DNA from: Bradyrhizobium sp. CB1650
GTDB lineage: Bacteria; Pseudomonadota; Alphaproteobacteria; Rhizobiales; Xanthobacteraceae
Length of the DNA: 64,000 bases
Direction of reading: 5' to 3'
NCBI RefSeq assembly: GCF_029761915.1
Contig: NZ_CP121695.1
Span: forward strand, 5,299,501 to 5,363,500
Positions 16,272 to 26,383 of the stretch are shown here, piece after piece. The position numbers were made by a program, and so were the translations under genes. Positions within the stretch are counted from its first letter, which is position 1, and every line of letters starts with the position of its first letter. The notes beneath the pieces were generated by a model, which saw nothing but the letters and a program-made list of their open reading frames with translations, was not told where the DNA came from and ran no database searches.

Positions 16272-17717
16272 ATGGCCAAAAATACGCTTTCCTTCGTCTG
16301 CCAGAACTGCGGCGCGGCCTACAACCGCTGGCAGGGCAAGTGCGACGCCTGCGGCGAATGGAATACGCTTGCCGAGGAGGACACGACCGGCAGCGTGCCG
16401 GTGTCGATCCGCTCAAAGCGCAAGGGACGGACATTTGCGCTGGAGAGCCTCGCGGGAAAAAGCCCGGACGCCCCGCGACTGTCCTCAGGGATGACCGAGC
16501 TCGACCGCGTCACCGGCGGCGGTTTCGTCCGGGGCTCGGTGCTGCTCGTCGGCGGCGATCCCGGCATCGGCAAGTCGACGCTGCTCACCCAGGCGACCAG
16601 CATGCTGGCGCGCGCCGGTCACCGCATCGTCTACATCTCCGGCGAAGAGGCGGTCGCGCAGGTGCGCCTGCGCGCTGAACGGCTAGGGCTGTCGGATGCG
16701 CCGGTGCAGCTCGCCGCGGAAACTTCGGTCGAAGACATCATCTCGACGCTGTCGGAAGGCGCAGTTCCCCGGCTGATCGTGATCGACTCGATCCAGACCA
16801 TGTGGACCGACACCGTGGAATCCGCGCCCGGCACGGTGACGCAGGTGCGCGCCTCGGCGCAGGCGCTGATCCGCTTTGCCAAGAAGACCGGCGCGGCGAT
16901 CATCCTGGTCGGCCACGTCACCAAGGACGGCCAGATCGCCGGCCCCCGCGTGGTCGAGCACATGGTCGACGCCGTGCTGTCCTTCGAGGGCGAGGGCTCG
17001 CAGCAATTCCGGATTCTGCGCGCCGTGAAGAACCGTTTCGGTCCGACCGACGAAATCGGCGTGTTCGAGATGACGGGCCTGGGCCTGCGCGAGGTCACCA
17101 ACCCGTCGGAGCTGTTCCTGTCCGAGCGCGATCTCGGTACCCCGGGTACGGCGGTGTTCGCCGGCATTGAGGGAACACGGCCCGTTCTGGTCGAGTTGCA
17201 GGCGCTGGTCGCTCCGACCTCGCTCGGCACCCCGCGCCGGGCGGTGGTCGGCTGGGATCCGAGCCGGCTCTCGATGGTGCTGGCGGTGCTGGAGGCCCAT
17301 TGCGGGGTGAAGCTGTCCGGCCATGACGTCTATCTGAACGTCGCCGGTGGCCTGCGCATCCACGAGCCGGCGGCCGATCTTGCCGCTGCCGCCGCGCTGG
17401 TCTCTTCCCTGGTTAATGCTCAATTACCCACGGATGCGGTCTATTTCGGCGAAATCTCGCTCTCGGGCGTAGTCCGCCCCGTTGCCCAGACGCCGGCCCG
17501 GCTCAAGGAAGCGGCCAAGCTCGGCTTCAGCCGTGCCGTGCTGCCCGAATCGGCCCGGGGCGAGGCCGGCGGCGACGCCGGGCTGGCACTCAATGCCGTC
17601 GGCAGCCTGACCACATTGGTGGCCGAGATCGCCGCCCGCGGCTCCCGCCGGGGCGATGCGAACGCACCGGCAGAGAAAAATGCCACACCGGCAAGATTCC
17701 GCCGTGGAGAGGGTTAG
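16272..17717 (+). CDS. radA: DNA repair protein RadA
   Basis: This 481-residue RecA-related ATPase promotes branch migration in homologous recombination. It has an N-terminal zinc finger (Cys10, Cys13, Cys24, Cys27), Walker A GGDPGIGKST at about 94-103, the RadA-specific KNRFG motif at 253-257, and a C-terminal Lon-protease-like domain (LNVAGGLRIHEPAADLA) lacking the protease active site. Length is normal. It is divergent from the binding-protein/GGDEF-EAL pair and upstream of cvpA and purF on the same strand. Confidence 0.97.
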   Translation: MAKNTLSFVCQNCGAAYNRWQGKCDACGEWNTLAEEDTTGSVPVSIRSKRKGRTFALESLAGKSPDAPRLSSGMTELDRVTGGGFVRGSVLLVGGDPGIGKSTLLTQATSMLARAGHRIVYISGEEAVAQVRLRAERLGLSDAPVQLAAETSVEDIISTLSEGAVPRLIVIDSIQTMWTDTVESAPGTVTQVRASAQALIRFAKKTGAAIILVGHVTKDGQIAGPRVVEHMVDAVLSFEGEGSQQFRILRAVKNRFGPTDEIGVFEMTGLGLREVTNPSELFLSERDLGTPGTAVFAGIEGTRPVLVELQALVAPTSLGTPRRAVVGWDPSRLSMVLAVLEAHCGVKLSGHDVYLNVAGGLRIHEPAADLAAAAALVSSLVNAQLPTDAVYFGEISLSGVVRPVAQTPARLKEAAKLGFSRAVLPESARGEAGGDAGLALNAVGSLTTLVAEIAARGSRRGDANAPAEKNATPARFRRGEG

Positions 17718-17885
17718 GCGGAGGTGACGTCCCGCGCCCGCGCCGCTATACACCCGTCACAAAAGCAGCATGGGATTGCGTGGTTCCGGCCTTGCCGGAC
17801 GCGCCGTCCGCCCGTCATTTAGGGCGGCGGCCAAGACACCGATTCGCTGAGCGCCTTTGAGACTACGAGCGGACCAGACCAGCCG

Positions 17886-18515
17886 ATGCCAGTAACACTC
17901 CTCGACCTGATCCTGCTCGGTGTGATGCTGATTTCGGGCCTGCTCGCCATGGTCCGCGGCTTTATGCGTGAAATCCTGTCGATCGCAGCCTGGGGCGCGG
18001 CCGCGATCGTGACGCTGTACTCGTTCTCCAAGCTGCTGCCGACCGCAAAGGCCTATTTCAACAACGATACGGTCGCGAGCGTGGTCGTGGTCGCCGGCGT
18101 GTTCGTGGGCACCCTGATCGTGGTCTCCGTGATCACTGTACGCATCTCCGACATGATCCTGGATTCGCGGATCGGCGCGCTGGACCGCACCCTCGGCTTC
18201 CTGTTTGGCCTCGCTCGCGGCCTTTTGATCGTGGTGGTCGCCTTCCTGTTCTTCACCTGGCTGGTGCCGGACAAGCAGCGCCCGGACTGGGTCACCGGAG
18301 CCAAATCCCGGGTGGTGCTCCAGGGAACCGGGGATTGGCTGATGTCGCTCTTGCCGGATGACCCCGAGAACACCATCTTGAAGAGATTCAAGAAAAACAA
18401 ACCAGATGATGATCAAGCTGATTCCGAGCAGCAGCCTTCGGGCGGCAGCGACGGATACAGTAAACCGGCTCGTGACAGCTTGAAGAAGCTGATCGAGAAA
18501 CCTGCGGCGCGTTGA
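17886..18515 (+). CDS. cvpA: CvpA family membrane protein
   Basis: This 209-residue protein has four hydrophobic segments in its first ~125 residues, beginning VTLLDLILLGVMLISGLLAM, followed by a hydrophilic, Asp/Gln/Ser-rich C-terminal tail with no family match. CvpA is named for colicin V production in E. coli, where it also lies directly upstream of purF; its role relates to envelope function and is not settled. purF starts 28 bp downstream, the same linkage as in enterobacteria. Confidence 0.9.
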   Translation: MPVTLLDLILLGVMLISGLLAMVRGFMREILSIAAWGAAAIVTLYSFSKLLPTAKAYFNNDTVASVVVVAGVFVGTLIVVSVITVRISDMILDSRIGALDRTLGFLFGLARGLLIVVVAFLFFTWLVPDKQRPDWVTGAKSRVVLQGTGDWLMSLLPDDPENTILKRFKKNKPDDDQADSEQQPSGGSDGYSKPARDSLKKLIEKPAAR

Positions 18516-18543
18516 TTGACCCCCAGAGAGAGGCGCGGACGAG

Positions 18544-20055
18544 ATGCGACACCCTGACCAGGACGCCCAACTTGATCTCGATCTCGGCCCAGCCGCGCTA
18601 GAGCTTCAGGACGACCTGGAGGGGGATACGCTGCGCGAGGAATGCGGCGTGTTCGGCATCTACGGCCATCCCGACGCCGCCGCCATCACCGCGCTCGGCC
18701 TTCACGCCCTTCAGCACCGCGGCCAGGAAGCCGCCGGCATCGTCTCCTACGACGGTAACCGCTTCCATTCCGAACGCCGCCTCGGCCTCGTCGGCGACAC
18801 TTTCTCCCGCCGCGAGGTGATCGACCGCCTGCCCGGCAATGTCGCGGTCGGCCATGTCCGCTACTCCACGACCGGCGCCACCATCCTGCGCAACGTGCAG
18901 CCGCTGTTCGCCGAGCTCAATGCCGGGGGCCTTGCGGTCGCTCACAACGGCAATCTCACCAACGGCCTGACGCTGCGCCGCGAGCTCGTCAAGAACGGCG
19001 CGATGATGCAGTCGACCACCGACACCGAGGTGATCTTGCACCTGGTCGCACAGTCCAAGCGCAACCGTTTCATCGAGCGCTATATCGACGCACTGCGCGC
19101 CATCGAAGGCGCCTACGCGCTGGTGTCGCTGACCAACAAGAAACTGGTCGGCGCGCGCGATCCGCGCGGCATCCGCCCGCTCGTGCTCGGCGAGCTCGAC
19201 GGTTGCCCGATCCTCACTTCGGAGACTTGCGCGCTCGACATCATCGGCGCGCGCTTCATCCGCGACATCGAGCCCGGCGAAGTCATCGTGTTCGACGAGA
19301 ACGGCCAGGACGTCCACAAGCCGTTCCCGCCGATGGCGCCGCGCCCCTGCATCTTCGAATACATCTATTTCTCCCGTCCGGACTCCGTCGTCCACGGCCG
19401 CTCCGTCTACGAGGTGCGCAAGGCCTTCGGCGCCCAGCTCGCCAGGGAAAGCCACGTGCCGGTCGACGTGGTGGTGCCGGTGCCCGATTCCGGCGTGCCC
19501 GCCGCGGTCGGCTACAGCCAGCATTCCGGCGTGCCGTTCGAGCTCGGCATCATCCGCAACCACTATGTCGGCCGCACCTTCATCCAGCCGACGCAGGCGA
19601 TCCGCGAATCCGGCGTGCGCATGAAGCATTCGGCCAACCGCGCCGCGATCGAAGGCAAGCGCATCATCCTGATCGATGACTCGCTGGTGCGCGGCACCAC
19701 CTCGAAGAAGATCGTGCGCATGATGCGCGATGCGGGCGCGACCGAGGTGCACTTCCGTCTCGCCTCGCCCCCGATCCTCTATCCCGACTATTACGGCATC
19801 GACCTGCCCGATCGCGGCGGCCTGCTCGCCGCGACGCATTCGCTGGAGGAGATGCGCGAGATCATCGGCGCCGACTCGCTCGCCTTCCTGTCGATCGACG
19901 GCATGTACCGCGCCATGGGCGAGCCCGGCCGCGACCCGGCCAATCCGAAGTTTTCGGACCACTGCTTCACCGGCGCCTATCCGACCCACCTCACCGACCA
20001 GACCCAGACCGAGCCGCAGCCGCGGCAATTGTCGCTGCTGGCGGAGGCGAGTTGA
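18544..20055 (+). CDS. purF: Amidophosphoribosyltransferase
   Basis: This 503-residue enzyme makes 5-phosphoribosylamine from PRPP and glutamine, the first committed step of purine synthesis. The N-terminal nucleophile glutaminase begins at Cys34 (REECGVFGIYG), so residues 1-33 are a propeptide expected to be removed. Glutaminase motifs HALQHRGQEAAGIVS, GHVRYSTTG and AHNGNLTN follow, and the phosphoribosyltransferase PRPP loop is IILIDDSLVRGTTSKK. It is 28 bp after cvpA. A palindromic repeat follows the stop. Confidence 0.97.
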   Translation: MRHPDQDAQLDLDLGPAALELQDDLEGDTLREECGVFGIYGHPDAAAITALGLHALQHRGQEAAGIVSYDGNRFHSERRLGLVGDTFSRREVIDRLPGNVAVGHVRYSTTGATILRNVQPLFAELNAGGLAVAHNGNLTNGLTLRRELVKNGAMMQSTTDTEVILHLVAQSKRNRFIERYIDALRAIEGAYALVSLTNKKLVGARDPRGIRPLVLGELDGCPILTSETCALDIIGARFIRDIEPGEVIVFDENGQDVHKPFPPMAPRPCIFEYIYFSRPDSVVHGRSVYEVRKAFGAQLARESHVPVDVVVPVPDSGVPAAVGYSQHSGVPFELGIIRNHYVGRTFIQPTQAIRESGVRMKHSANRAAIEGKRIILIDDSLVRGTTSKKIVRMMRDAGATEVHFRLASPPILYPDYYGIDLPDRGGLLAATHSLEEMREIIGADSLAFLSIDGMYRAMGEPGRDPANPKFSDHCFTGAYPTHLTDQTQTEPQPRQLSLLAEAS

Positions 20056-20065
20056 CCTCAGGAGT

Positions 20066-20160
20066 CGTTCCGGGCACGCGCAGCGCGAACCCGGAATCTC
20101 GATGTCGGGTGGTAACTTCCAGATTCCGGGTTCGGTCCTGCGGACCGCCCCGGAATGACG
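20066..20160. repeat. Palindromic intergenic repeat, family B (copy 1)
   Basis: This is a ~95-bp element with ends CGTTCCGGGC and GCCCCGGAATGACG and an inner perfect inverted repeat AACCCGGAATCT / AGATTCCGGGTT. It lies between purF and the SDR gene. The CGTCATTCCGGGG end recurs at 63844-63905. It resembles short palindromic elements common between Bradyrhizobium genes. Confidence 0.7.
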
Positions 20161-20206
20161 CCTTGTCGGGGCTTGTCCCGACCATCCACGCCTGTAAAAC
20201 CCCGCC

Positions 20207-20947
20207 ATGACAAAACCCCTCGCCAACCGCATCGCTCTCATCACCGGCGCCTCGCGCGGCATCGGCTTCGCCACGGCAGTCGCGCTGGCCAAGGCCGGCG
20301 CGCATATCGTGACGGTGGCGCGCACGCAAGGAGGGCTCGAGGAGCTCGACGACGAGATCCGCAAGGACGGCGGCACCGCCACGCTGGTGCCGCTCAATCT
20401 CACCGATTCCGACGGCATCGCCCGGCTCGGCGCCGGCTTGCACGAGCGCTACGGCAAACTCGACATCCTCGTCGGCAATGCCGGCGTGCTCGGCCCCTCC
20501 TCGCCGCTCGGCCATATCGAGCTGAAGACCTTCAACGACGTGATGGCGGTCAACGTCTCCGCGAACTTCCAGCTCATCCGCTGCATGGAGCCGCTGCTCA
20601 AGCAATCCGACGCCGGCCGCGCCGTGTTCATCACCTCGGGCGCGGCCAACAAGGCCACCGCCTATGTCGGCCCCTATGCCGCCTCAAAGGCCGCGCTGGA
20701 GACGCTGGCGCGCGCCTGGGCTCAGGAAACCGCGAACACGGCGCTGCGCATCAACCTGTTCAACCCGGGTCCGATCCGTACCCGCATGCGCGCCACGCTG
20801 ATGCCGGGCGAGGATCCGATGACGCTCGATACGCCCGAGCAGGCCGCCGAGTTCATCGTGCCGATGTGCGCACCGGATTGGACCGAAACCGGTAAGTTCT
20901 ACGACTACAAGACGCGCACCCTGATGAGCTTCCGTTCCCCGGCGTAA
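20207..20947 (+). CDS. Short-chain dehydrogenase/reductase
   Basis: This 246-residue classical SDR has the cofactor motif TGASRGIG (Gly14, Gly18, Gly20), the NAG motif (VGNAGVLGPSS), catalytic Ser in VFITSGAA and YxxxK in YAASK. The substrate is unknown. The N-terminal MTKPLANRIALITGA is a normal SDR start. It stands between purF and the NHL protein and may be separately transcribed, since a palindromic repeat lies upstream. Confidence 0.92.
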   Translation: MTKPLANRIALITGASRGIGFATAVALAKAGAHIVTVARTQGGLEELDDEIRKDGGTATLVPLNLTDSDGIARLGAGLHERYGKLDILVGNAGVLGPSSPLGHIELKTFNDVMAVNVSANFQLIRCMEPLLKQSDAGRAVFITSGAANKATAYVGPYAASKAALETLARAWAQETANTALRINLFNPGPIRTRMRATLMPGEDPMTLDTPEQAAEFIVPMCAPDWTETGKFYDYKTRTLMSFRSPA

Positions 20948-21023
20948 TTGACTTCACGACCTCCCCGCGATTGACTGCCCCGCTCAAGCGGCAGCAAGCC
21001 GCAAGCAAGAACGGGAGGTCGCC

Positions 21024-22172
21024 ATGGCGCCATGGCATGATCGCGCAGGGCTTACGCGTGCGCTGGCACGTGTCTCTCACGCCACTTTAATCCTCATCGC
21101 TGCGATGATGCTCGCGCTGCCCGGAACGGCGATTGCGGGCGGCGTCCCGACATTTGCGGTCGATGCTTCCTGGCCAAAGCCGCTGCCGAACAACTGGATC
21201 CTCGGCCAGGTCGGCGGCATCACCATCGATTGGCAGGGCCACATCTGGGTGATCCATCGGCCGCGGTCGCTGACGGATGACGAGAAAGGCGCCACTCTCA
21301 ACCCACCGCGCTCGAAATGCTGCGTGCCGGCGCCGCCGGTCCTCGAATTCGATACCGATGGCAATCTGCTGCGCGCCTGGGGCGGTCCCGGCGAAGGCTA
21401 TGAATGGGTCGGCCGCGAGCATGGCATCGAGGTCGACGAACGCGGCTTCGTCTGGATCGGCGGCAATGCCGACAACGACAACGCCATTCTGAAATTCACG
21501 CTCGACGGCAAGTTCGTCGCGCAGATCGGCAAGATCGCGCCGAGCCTCGGCAGCAACGACACCACCCAGCTCGGCAAGCCTGCCGAAACCGCGATCGACA
21601 AGGAGGCGAACGAAATCTACGTCGCCGATGGCTATGGCAATCACCGCGTCATCGTGTTCGATGCCAGCACGCTTGCCTACAAGCGCCACTGGGGCGCCTA
21701 TGGCAACAAGCCGAACGACGACAAGCAGGGGCCCTACGATCCCAAGGCGCCGGTTGCCCAACAATTCGGCAACCCCGTCCACTGCGTCAAAATAGCCAAT
21801 GACGGCCTCGTCTATGTCTGCGACCGGATCAATGACCGCATCCAAGTCTTCAAGAAGGACGGCAGCTTCGTTAAGGAATGGTTCTACGAGAAGACCACGC
21901 TCGGAAACGGCGCTGTCTGGGACGTCGCGATCTGGCCCGATGCGAAGCAGACCTATCTTCTTAGTGCCGACGGGGAAAACAACGAAATCAGGGTGTTAAA
22001 GCGCGAGGATGGCAGCGTGGTCGGCAGCTTCGGCCGCAGCGGCCGTAACGCCGGGCAATTCCACTGGGTCCATGCAATCGCGGTCGACGCCAAGGGTAAC
22101 GTCTATACCGCGGAGGTCGATAATGCGAAGCGGATCCAGAAATTCAGGCTGACCTCAGACGCCCTACCTTAA
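21024..22172 (+). CDS. Exported NHL-repeat six-bladed beta-propeller protein
   Basis: This 382-residue protein has a long signal sequence with a basic start and a hydrophobic stretch at about 19-38 (LILIAAMMLALPGTAIAGG). The mature part has repeated NHL-like blades: HGIEVDERGFVWIGG, EIYVADGYGNHRVIVFD, LVYVCDRINDRIQVFKKDG and AIAVDAKGNVYTAEVDNAKRIQKF. The fold resembles peptidyl-alpha-hydroxyglycine alpha-amidating lyase and strictosidine-like propellers, but no activity is assigned. A good GGGAGG site precedes the ATG. It is followed by an orphan LivJ-like gene. Confidence 0.85.
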   Translation: MAPWHDRAGLTRALARVSHATLILIAAMMLALPGTAIAGGVPTFAVDASWPKPLPNNWILGQVGGITIDWQGHIWVIHRPRSLTDDEKGATLNPPRSKCCVPAPPVLEFDTDGNLLRAWGGPGEGYEWVGREHGIEVDERGFVWIGGNADNDNAILKFTLDGKFVAQIGKIAPSLGSNDTTQLGKPAETAIDKEANEIYVADGYGNHRVIVFDASTLAYKRHWGAYGNKPNDDKQGPYDPKAPVAQQFGNPVHCVKIANDGLVYVCDRINDRIQVFKKDGSFVKEWFYEKTTLGNGAVWDVAIWPDAKQTYLLSADGENNEIRVLKREDGSVVGSFGRSGRNAGQFHWVHAIAVDAKGNVYTAEVDNAKRIQKFRLTSDALP

Positions 22173-22294
22173 GCGCATTGCGGCATGCCCCGAGACAGGC
22201 TATCGGGAACTTCAAGATCGTGACGATCGCGCCGATGGCCAAAAAGCCCCATTCAAGAGGGCTGTCCGCGGCATCACCAGTAGGAGGGAACACA

Positions 22295-23521
22295 ATGAAG
22301 AACGCTCGTGCGTGGCGCTATGCCGCGTTGTTGACCTGTGCCGGCCTCGGGTTCGCCACCTCGGCTTCCGCTCAAGACAAGACTGTGAAGATCGGCGTGC
22401 TGAACGACATGTCGAGTCTCTATGCCGACATCGGCGGCCCGAATTCCGTAGCGGCGGTCAACATGGCGGTGGAGGATTCCGGCCTGCGCGCCAAGGGCTG
22501 GAAGATCGACGTCATCAGCGGCGATCACCAGAACAAGCCCGACATCGGCGTCAACATTGCCCGCCAGTGGATCGATGCCGAGAAGGTCGATGTCATCGCC
22601 GACACGCCGAACTCGGGCGTCGCGCTCGCGGTCAGCAACGTCGTCAAGGAAAAGAACGCGGTCCTGCTCAACTCGGGCGCCGCGACCGCAGACCTCACCG
22701 GCAAGGCCTGCAACGCCAACACCATCTCGTATACCTACGACACCTACATGCTCGCCAACGGCACAGGCAAGGCGCTGACCAAGGCGGGCGGCGACACCTG
22801 GTTCTTCCTGACCGCGGACTATGCCTTCGGCCATGCGCTCGAGCGTGACACCAGCAACGTCGTCACTGCCAATGGCGGCAAGGTACTCGGCGGCGTCAAG
22901 CATCCGCTCAACACCTCGGACTTCTCCTCCTTCCTGCTTCAGGCGCAGTCCTCGAAGGCGAAGGTGGTCGGTCTTGCCAATGCCGGCGGCGACACCACCA
23001 ACGCGATCAAGCAGGCTTCCGAATTCGGCATCGTCCAAGGCGGCCAGAAGCTCGCCGCACTCCTGCTCTTCATCACGGACGTGAATTCGCTCGGCTTGAA
23101 GACGGCCCAAGGCCTCACCTTCACCGAGTCGTTCTACTGGGATCTCAACGACAAGACCCGCGAATGGTCGAAGCGCTTCCAGAAGGTTTCGCCGAAGAAC
23201 GCGATGCCCTCGATGACGGTGGCCGGAAACTACGCGGCCGTCCTTCATTATCTGAAAACCCTCGAAGCGCTCGGCGGCAATCCGCATGACGGCGCCAAGG
23301 TCGTCGCCAAGATGAAGGAAATCCCGACCGACGATCCCCTGTTCGGCAAGGGCCCGCTGCGCGCCGACGGCCGCCGTCTCATCCCGGCCTACCTGTTCGA
23401 GGTGAAGAAGCCCGAAGAGTCAAAGTATCCGTGGGACTACTACAAGCTGATCGCCACCATCGCCCCGGAAGACGCCGCCAAGCCGCTCGAGGCCAGCGAG
23501 TGTCCCCTGGTGAAGAAGTGA
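22295..23521 (+). CDS. Orphan branched-chain amino acid-type ABC substrate-binding protein
   Basis: This 408-residue exported LivJ-class protein has a signal peptide ending near ASA-QDKTVKIG. The mature protein has the type I fold with VKIGVLNDMSSLYADIGGP, SGDHQNKPDIG, NSGAATADLTG and TADYAFGHALERDT. ATG at 22295 follows AGGAGGG at 22282-22288; the open frame upstream lacks a signal peptide. No permease or ATPase gene adjoins it. It is closely similar throughout to the binding protein of the liv operon at 37456, so the two are paralogues and this one may use the other's membrane components. Confidence 0.92.
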   Translation: MKNARAWRYAALLTCAGLGFATSASAQDKTVKIGVLNDMSSLYADIGGPNSVAAVNMAVEDSGLRAKGWKIDVISGDHQNKPDIGVNIARQWIDAEKVDVIADTPNSGVALAVSNVVKEKNAVLLNSGAATADLTGKACNANTISYTYDTYMLANGTGKALTKAGGDTWFFLTADYAFGHALERDTSNVVTANGGKVLGGVKHPLNTSDFSSFLLQAQSSKAKVVGLANAGGDTTNAIKQASEFGIVQGGQKLAALLLFITDVNSLGLKTAQGLTFTESFYWDLNDKTREWSKRFQKVSPKNAMPSMTVAGNYAAVLHYLKTLEALGGNPHDGAKVVAKMKEIPTDDPLFGKGPLRADGRRLIPAYLFEVKKPEESKYPWDYYKLIATIAPEDAAKPLEASECPLVKK

Positions 23522-23555
23522 CCGCGTAGCGATCTCACGCTGACTCCACGATGTG

Positions 23556-23578
23556 ATGCCCGGGCTTGTCCCGGGCAT
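23556..23578 (+). terminator. Stem-loop after the orphan binding-protein gene
   Basis: A perfect 9-bp stem (ATGCCCGGG / CCCGGGCAT) with loop CTTGT lies 35 bp after the stop. There is no long U-tract, so it is a hairpin-type end of uncertain efficiency. Confidence 0.5.
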
Positions 23579-23601
23579 TCACGTTTGGGCCTGCGCAATG
23601 C

Positions 23602-23695
23602 CGTAGGGTTGGCAAAGGCGCGAAAGCGCCGTACCCACCATCCATCCACCATACGGGAGACAATGGTGGGCACGCTTCGCTTTGCCCTCCCTACG
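23602..23695. repeat. Palindromic intergenic repeat, family C
   Basis: This ~94-bp element has imperfect inverted ends: CGTAGGGTTGGCAAAGGCGC at the left and the complement of CGTAGGGAGGGCAAAGCGAA at the right. The centre contains CACCATCCATCCACCAT and CAATGGTGGGCAC, which also pair partly. It lies between convergent genes and resembles a short mobile-type palindrome found between genes in Bradyrhizobium. Confidence 0.7.
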
Positions 23696-23704
23696 ATTGC
23701 GTCG

Positions 23705-24955
23705 CTACGATCTGGCGCCAGCCAGCGTCCGCATCGCGATGAGCACGCACATCACCATCAGCACCGCGGCAAGCAGGAACGGTGCGCCGGGCAGATGCAG
23801 CGGCGCGGTGCTGCCGATGAAATACGAGAATGTCAGCGTGAACAGGAACGGGCCGACAAGCTGCGACACGCTCTGCACGCTTGCGACCGCGCCTTGCAAC
23901 TGGCCCTGCTGATCGGGCGCGACGAGCCGCGTCGTCAGCGCTTGAGATGCAGCACCGGAGACGCCCCACAACGCCATCACGGGAATGCCGATCCAGGACA
24001 GCGGTCCGGTCGGGGCGCAGCCGAAGATTACGAAGCCGATCGCGGCGCAGACCAATCCGAGTAGCAGCGCGTTCTGCTCACCGAGCACGCGCACGATCGG
24101 GCCGATGGCGAAGCCCTGCACCACCACGGCGGAGATGCCGACCATCGCGAGAGTCAATCCAACGGTCTTGGAATCCCAGCCATAGCGATAGGTCGCGTAG
24201 AGCACGAAGGTCGACGGCAGGACGACATGCGCGACCTGCGCGATGAAAGTGACCACCGACAATCCCGCCAGCACGGGGTGGGATCGCAGAAGATGCAGCG
24301 CGCCGAGTGGATTGGCGTTCTTCCAGCGGAACGGCGCGCGCCTGTCGGGCGTGAGGGATTCCGGAAGGATCAATAGGCCGTAGAGCGCATTGGCAAGGCT
24401 GAAGCCCGCCGCCGCCCAGAACGGCAGCCGGGGGTCGATGTCGCCGAGCAGGCCACCGAGCGCCGGCCCCAGGATGAAGCCGGCGCCGAAGGCTGCGCCG
24501 ACCTTGCCAAAGATCGCCGCACGACGCTCAGGCGGCGTGATATCCGAGATATAGGCGAGAGACGTCGAGATGCTGGCCGAGGTAATACCGGAGATCACCC
24601 GGCCGACGAACAGCCAGGCCAGGGACGGCGCAAGCGCCATCAGGACATAGTCGGCGCCGAGCCCGAAATTCGACAGCAGCACCACCGGCCGGCGTCCGAA
24701 GCGATCCGACAACGTGCCGAGAAGCGGCGAGAACACGAACTGCATCAGCGCCCAGGCGGTCCCGAACGCGCCGAAGATCCTCGCCGCATGTGCGGTGTCG
24801 TTGTCGACAAAGCTCTCCACGAGCTTCGGCAGGATCGGCATGATCACGCCGATCGCGAGCATGTCGAGCAGGATAGTGACGAAGATGAAGGCGACCGCCC
24901 CGCGCCGGACCGGCGCAGCATCCGGCGCGATGGCTCCGCTCGTCCCTTCGCTCAC
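23705..24955 (-). CDS. MFS efflux transporter, TetA/TCR-like
   Basis: This 416-residue protein has 12 predicted hydrophobic segments, the MFS motif A variant [17 protein letters not shown] between helices 2 and 3, and the antiporter-like [12 protein letters not shown] segment in helix 5. It resembles the tetracycline-resistance-type drug:H+ antiporters (TCR/Tet), though the natural substrate is unknown and no adjacent TetR gene exists. Its start overlaps the end of der by 4 bp (ATGA), so it is co-translated with der. Confidence 0.88.
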   Translation of the reverse strand: MSEGTSGAIAPDAAPVRRGAVAFIFVTILLDMLAIGVIMPILPKLVESFVDNDTAHAARIFGAFGTAWALMQFVFSPLLGTLSDRFGRRPVVLLSNFGLGADYVLMALAPSLAWLFVGRVISGITSASISTSLAYISDITPPERRAAIFGKVGAAFGAGFILGPALGGLLGDIDPRLPFWAAAGFSLANALYGLLILPESLTPDRRAPFRWKNANPLGALHLLRSHPVLAGLSVVTFIAQVAHVVLPSTFVLYATYRYGWDSKTVGLTLAMVGISAVVVQGFAIGPIVRVLGEQNALLLGLVCAAIGFVIFGCAPTGPLSWIGIPVMALWGVSGAASQALTTRLVAPDQQGQLQGAVASVQSVSQLVGPFLFTLTFSYFIGSTAPLHLPGAPFLLAAVLMVMCVLIAMRTLAGARS

Positions 24956-26334
24956 GACAATCGCTTGCGCTTGTGCGCAAAGGGATTGGCCTTTTCGCGC
25001 AGTGTGATCCGGACCGGCGTGCCTGGCAGCTCGAAGGCCTCGCGCAAGGAGTTGGTGAGGTAGCGCAGATAGGCCTGCGGGATCGCGTCCGCGCGCGAGC
25101 AGAACAGCACGAAGCTCGGCGGGCGTGCCTTGGTCTGGGTGATGTAGTTCAGCTTGAGCCTGCGGCCCGAGACTGCGGGCGGCGGATTGGCCTGGATCGC
25201 CTGCTCGAACCAGCGGTTCAATGCGGAGGTCGGCACGCGCCTGTTCCAGACCGCGTAGGCGTCCTGGATCGCCTGCATCAGGCGGTCGATGCCCTCGCCC
25301 ATCAAGCCGGAGACGGCAACGATCGGCACGCCCTTGACCTGCGGCAGCCAGTGATCGGCATCACGACGCAAGCCGGAAATGGCGCCGCCGCCCTTGGTCT
25401 CCATCAGGTCCCATTTGTTGACCGCGAGCACGACCGCACGGCCCTCGCGCTCGATCAGATCGGCGATGCGCAGGTCCTGCTCCTCGAACCGGTTCTGCGC
25501 ATCCATGATCAGCACGACGACTTCGGCAAACCGCACGGCGCGCAGCGCGTCTGCGACCGAGAGCTTTTCCAGCTTCTCCTCGATGCGCGACCTGCGGCGC
25601 AGGCCGGCGGTGTCGAAGACGCGAAAATCGCGGCCCTTCCAATTGATCTCGACCGCGATGGAATCGCGCGTCGTGCCGGCATCCGGGCTCGTCAGCAGGC
25701 GCTCCTCGCCGAGCAAATGATTGACCAGCGTCGACTTGCCGGCATTGGGCCGGCCGACGATGGCGACACGGATCGGGCGCGTCGCGGCCTCTTCCTCCGA
25801 GAGCGGCTCGTCGTCCTCGGCCTCGTCGTCCTCGACGGGCTCCGGCATCACCCGGCTCAGGGCGTCATAGAGCTCGCCCATGCCCTCGCCGTGCTCGGCC
25901 GAGATCTGGATGGGATCGCCGAGGCCGAGCGCAAAGGCCTCCATCGCGCCGGCATCACCGTGCTTGCCCTCGCTCTTGTTGGCGACCAGCAGCACCGGCT
26001 TGTTGGCGCGGCGGGCGAAATCGGCAAAGGCGCGGTCGGTTGGCGTGAGGCCGACCCGGGCATCGATCACGAAGAACAGCGCGTCGGCATGCGCGATCGC
26101 GGTTTCCGTCTGCTCCTGCATGCGTGCGGTGAGCGAGCCCTTGGCGCCCTCATCGAGGCCCGCGGTATCGATCACCGTGAACTGGAGATCGCCGAGCTTG
26201 GCTTCGCCCTCGCGGCGGTCGCGGGTGACGCCGGGCAAATCATCGACGAGCGCGAGCTTTTGTCCCACCAAGCGGTTGAACAGCGTCGACTTGCCGACAT
26301 TGGGCCGGCCGATGATGGCGATCGTGAAGGACAT
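24952..26334 (-). CDS. der: Ribosome-associated GTPase Der (EngA)
   Basis: This 460-residue GTPase is needed for 50S subunit maturation. It has two tandem G domains: first P-loop GRPNVGKST near residues 9-17 with DTAGL and NKSE, second P-loop GRPNAGKST near 196-204 with [14 protein letters not shown] and NKWD, then a KH-like C-terminal domain ([18 protein letters not shown]). The acidic linker [19 protein letters not shown] separates the G domains. Upstream on the same strand lie a lipoprotein gene and a YfgM-like gene. The downstream MFS gene overlaps by 4 bp. Confidence 0.97.
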   Translation of the reverse strand: MSFTIAIIGRPNVGKSTLFNRLVGQKLALVDDLPGVTRDRREGEAKLGDLQFTVIDTAGLDEGAKGSLTARMQEQTETAIAHADALFFVIDARVGLTPTDRAFADFARRANKPVLLVANKSEGKHGDAGAMEAFALGLGDPIQISAEHGEGMGELYDALSRVMPEPVEDDEAEDDEPLSEEEAATRPIRVAIVGRPNAGKSTLVNHLLGEERLLTSPDAGTTRDSIAVEINWKGRDFRVFDTAGLRRRSRIEEKLEKLSVADALRAVRFAEVVVLIMDAQNRFEEQDLRIADLIEREGRAVVLAVNKWDLMETKGGGAISGLRRDADHWLPQVKGVPIVAVSGLMGEGIDRLMQAIQDAYAVWNRRVPTSALNRWFEQAIQANPPPAVSGRRLKLNYITQTKARPPSFVLFCSRADAIPQAYLRYLTNSLREAFELPGTPVRITLREKANPFAHKRKRLS

Positions 26335-26383
26335 CGGTCATTCGTGCGCTGCGGGAGCTGCGCCTGTCAATGCAATGAAAAGA

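Noticed and set aside
18598..20418. 606-codon minus-strand frame opposite purF
   Set aside because: Antisense to purF with no recognisable domain.
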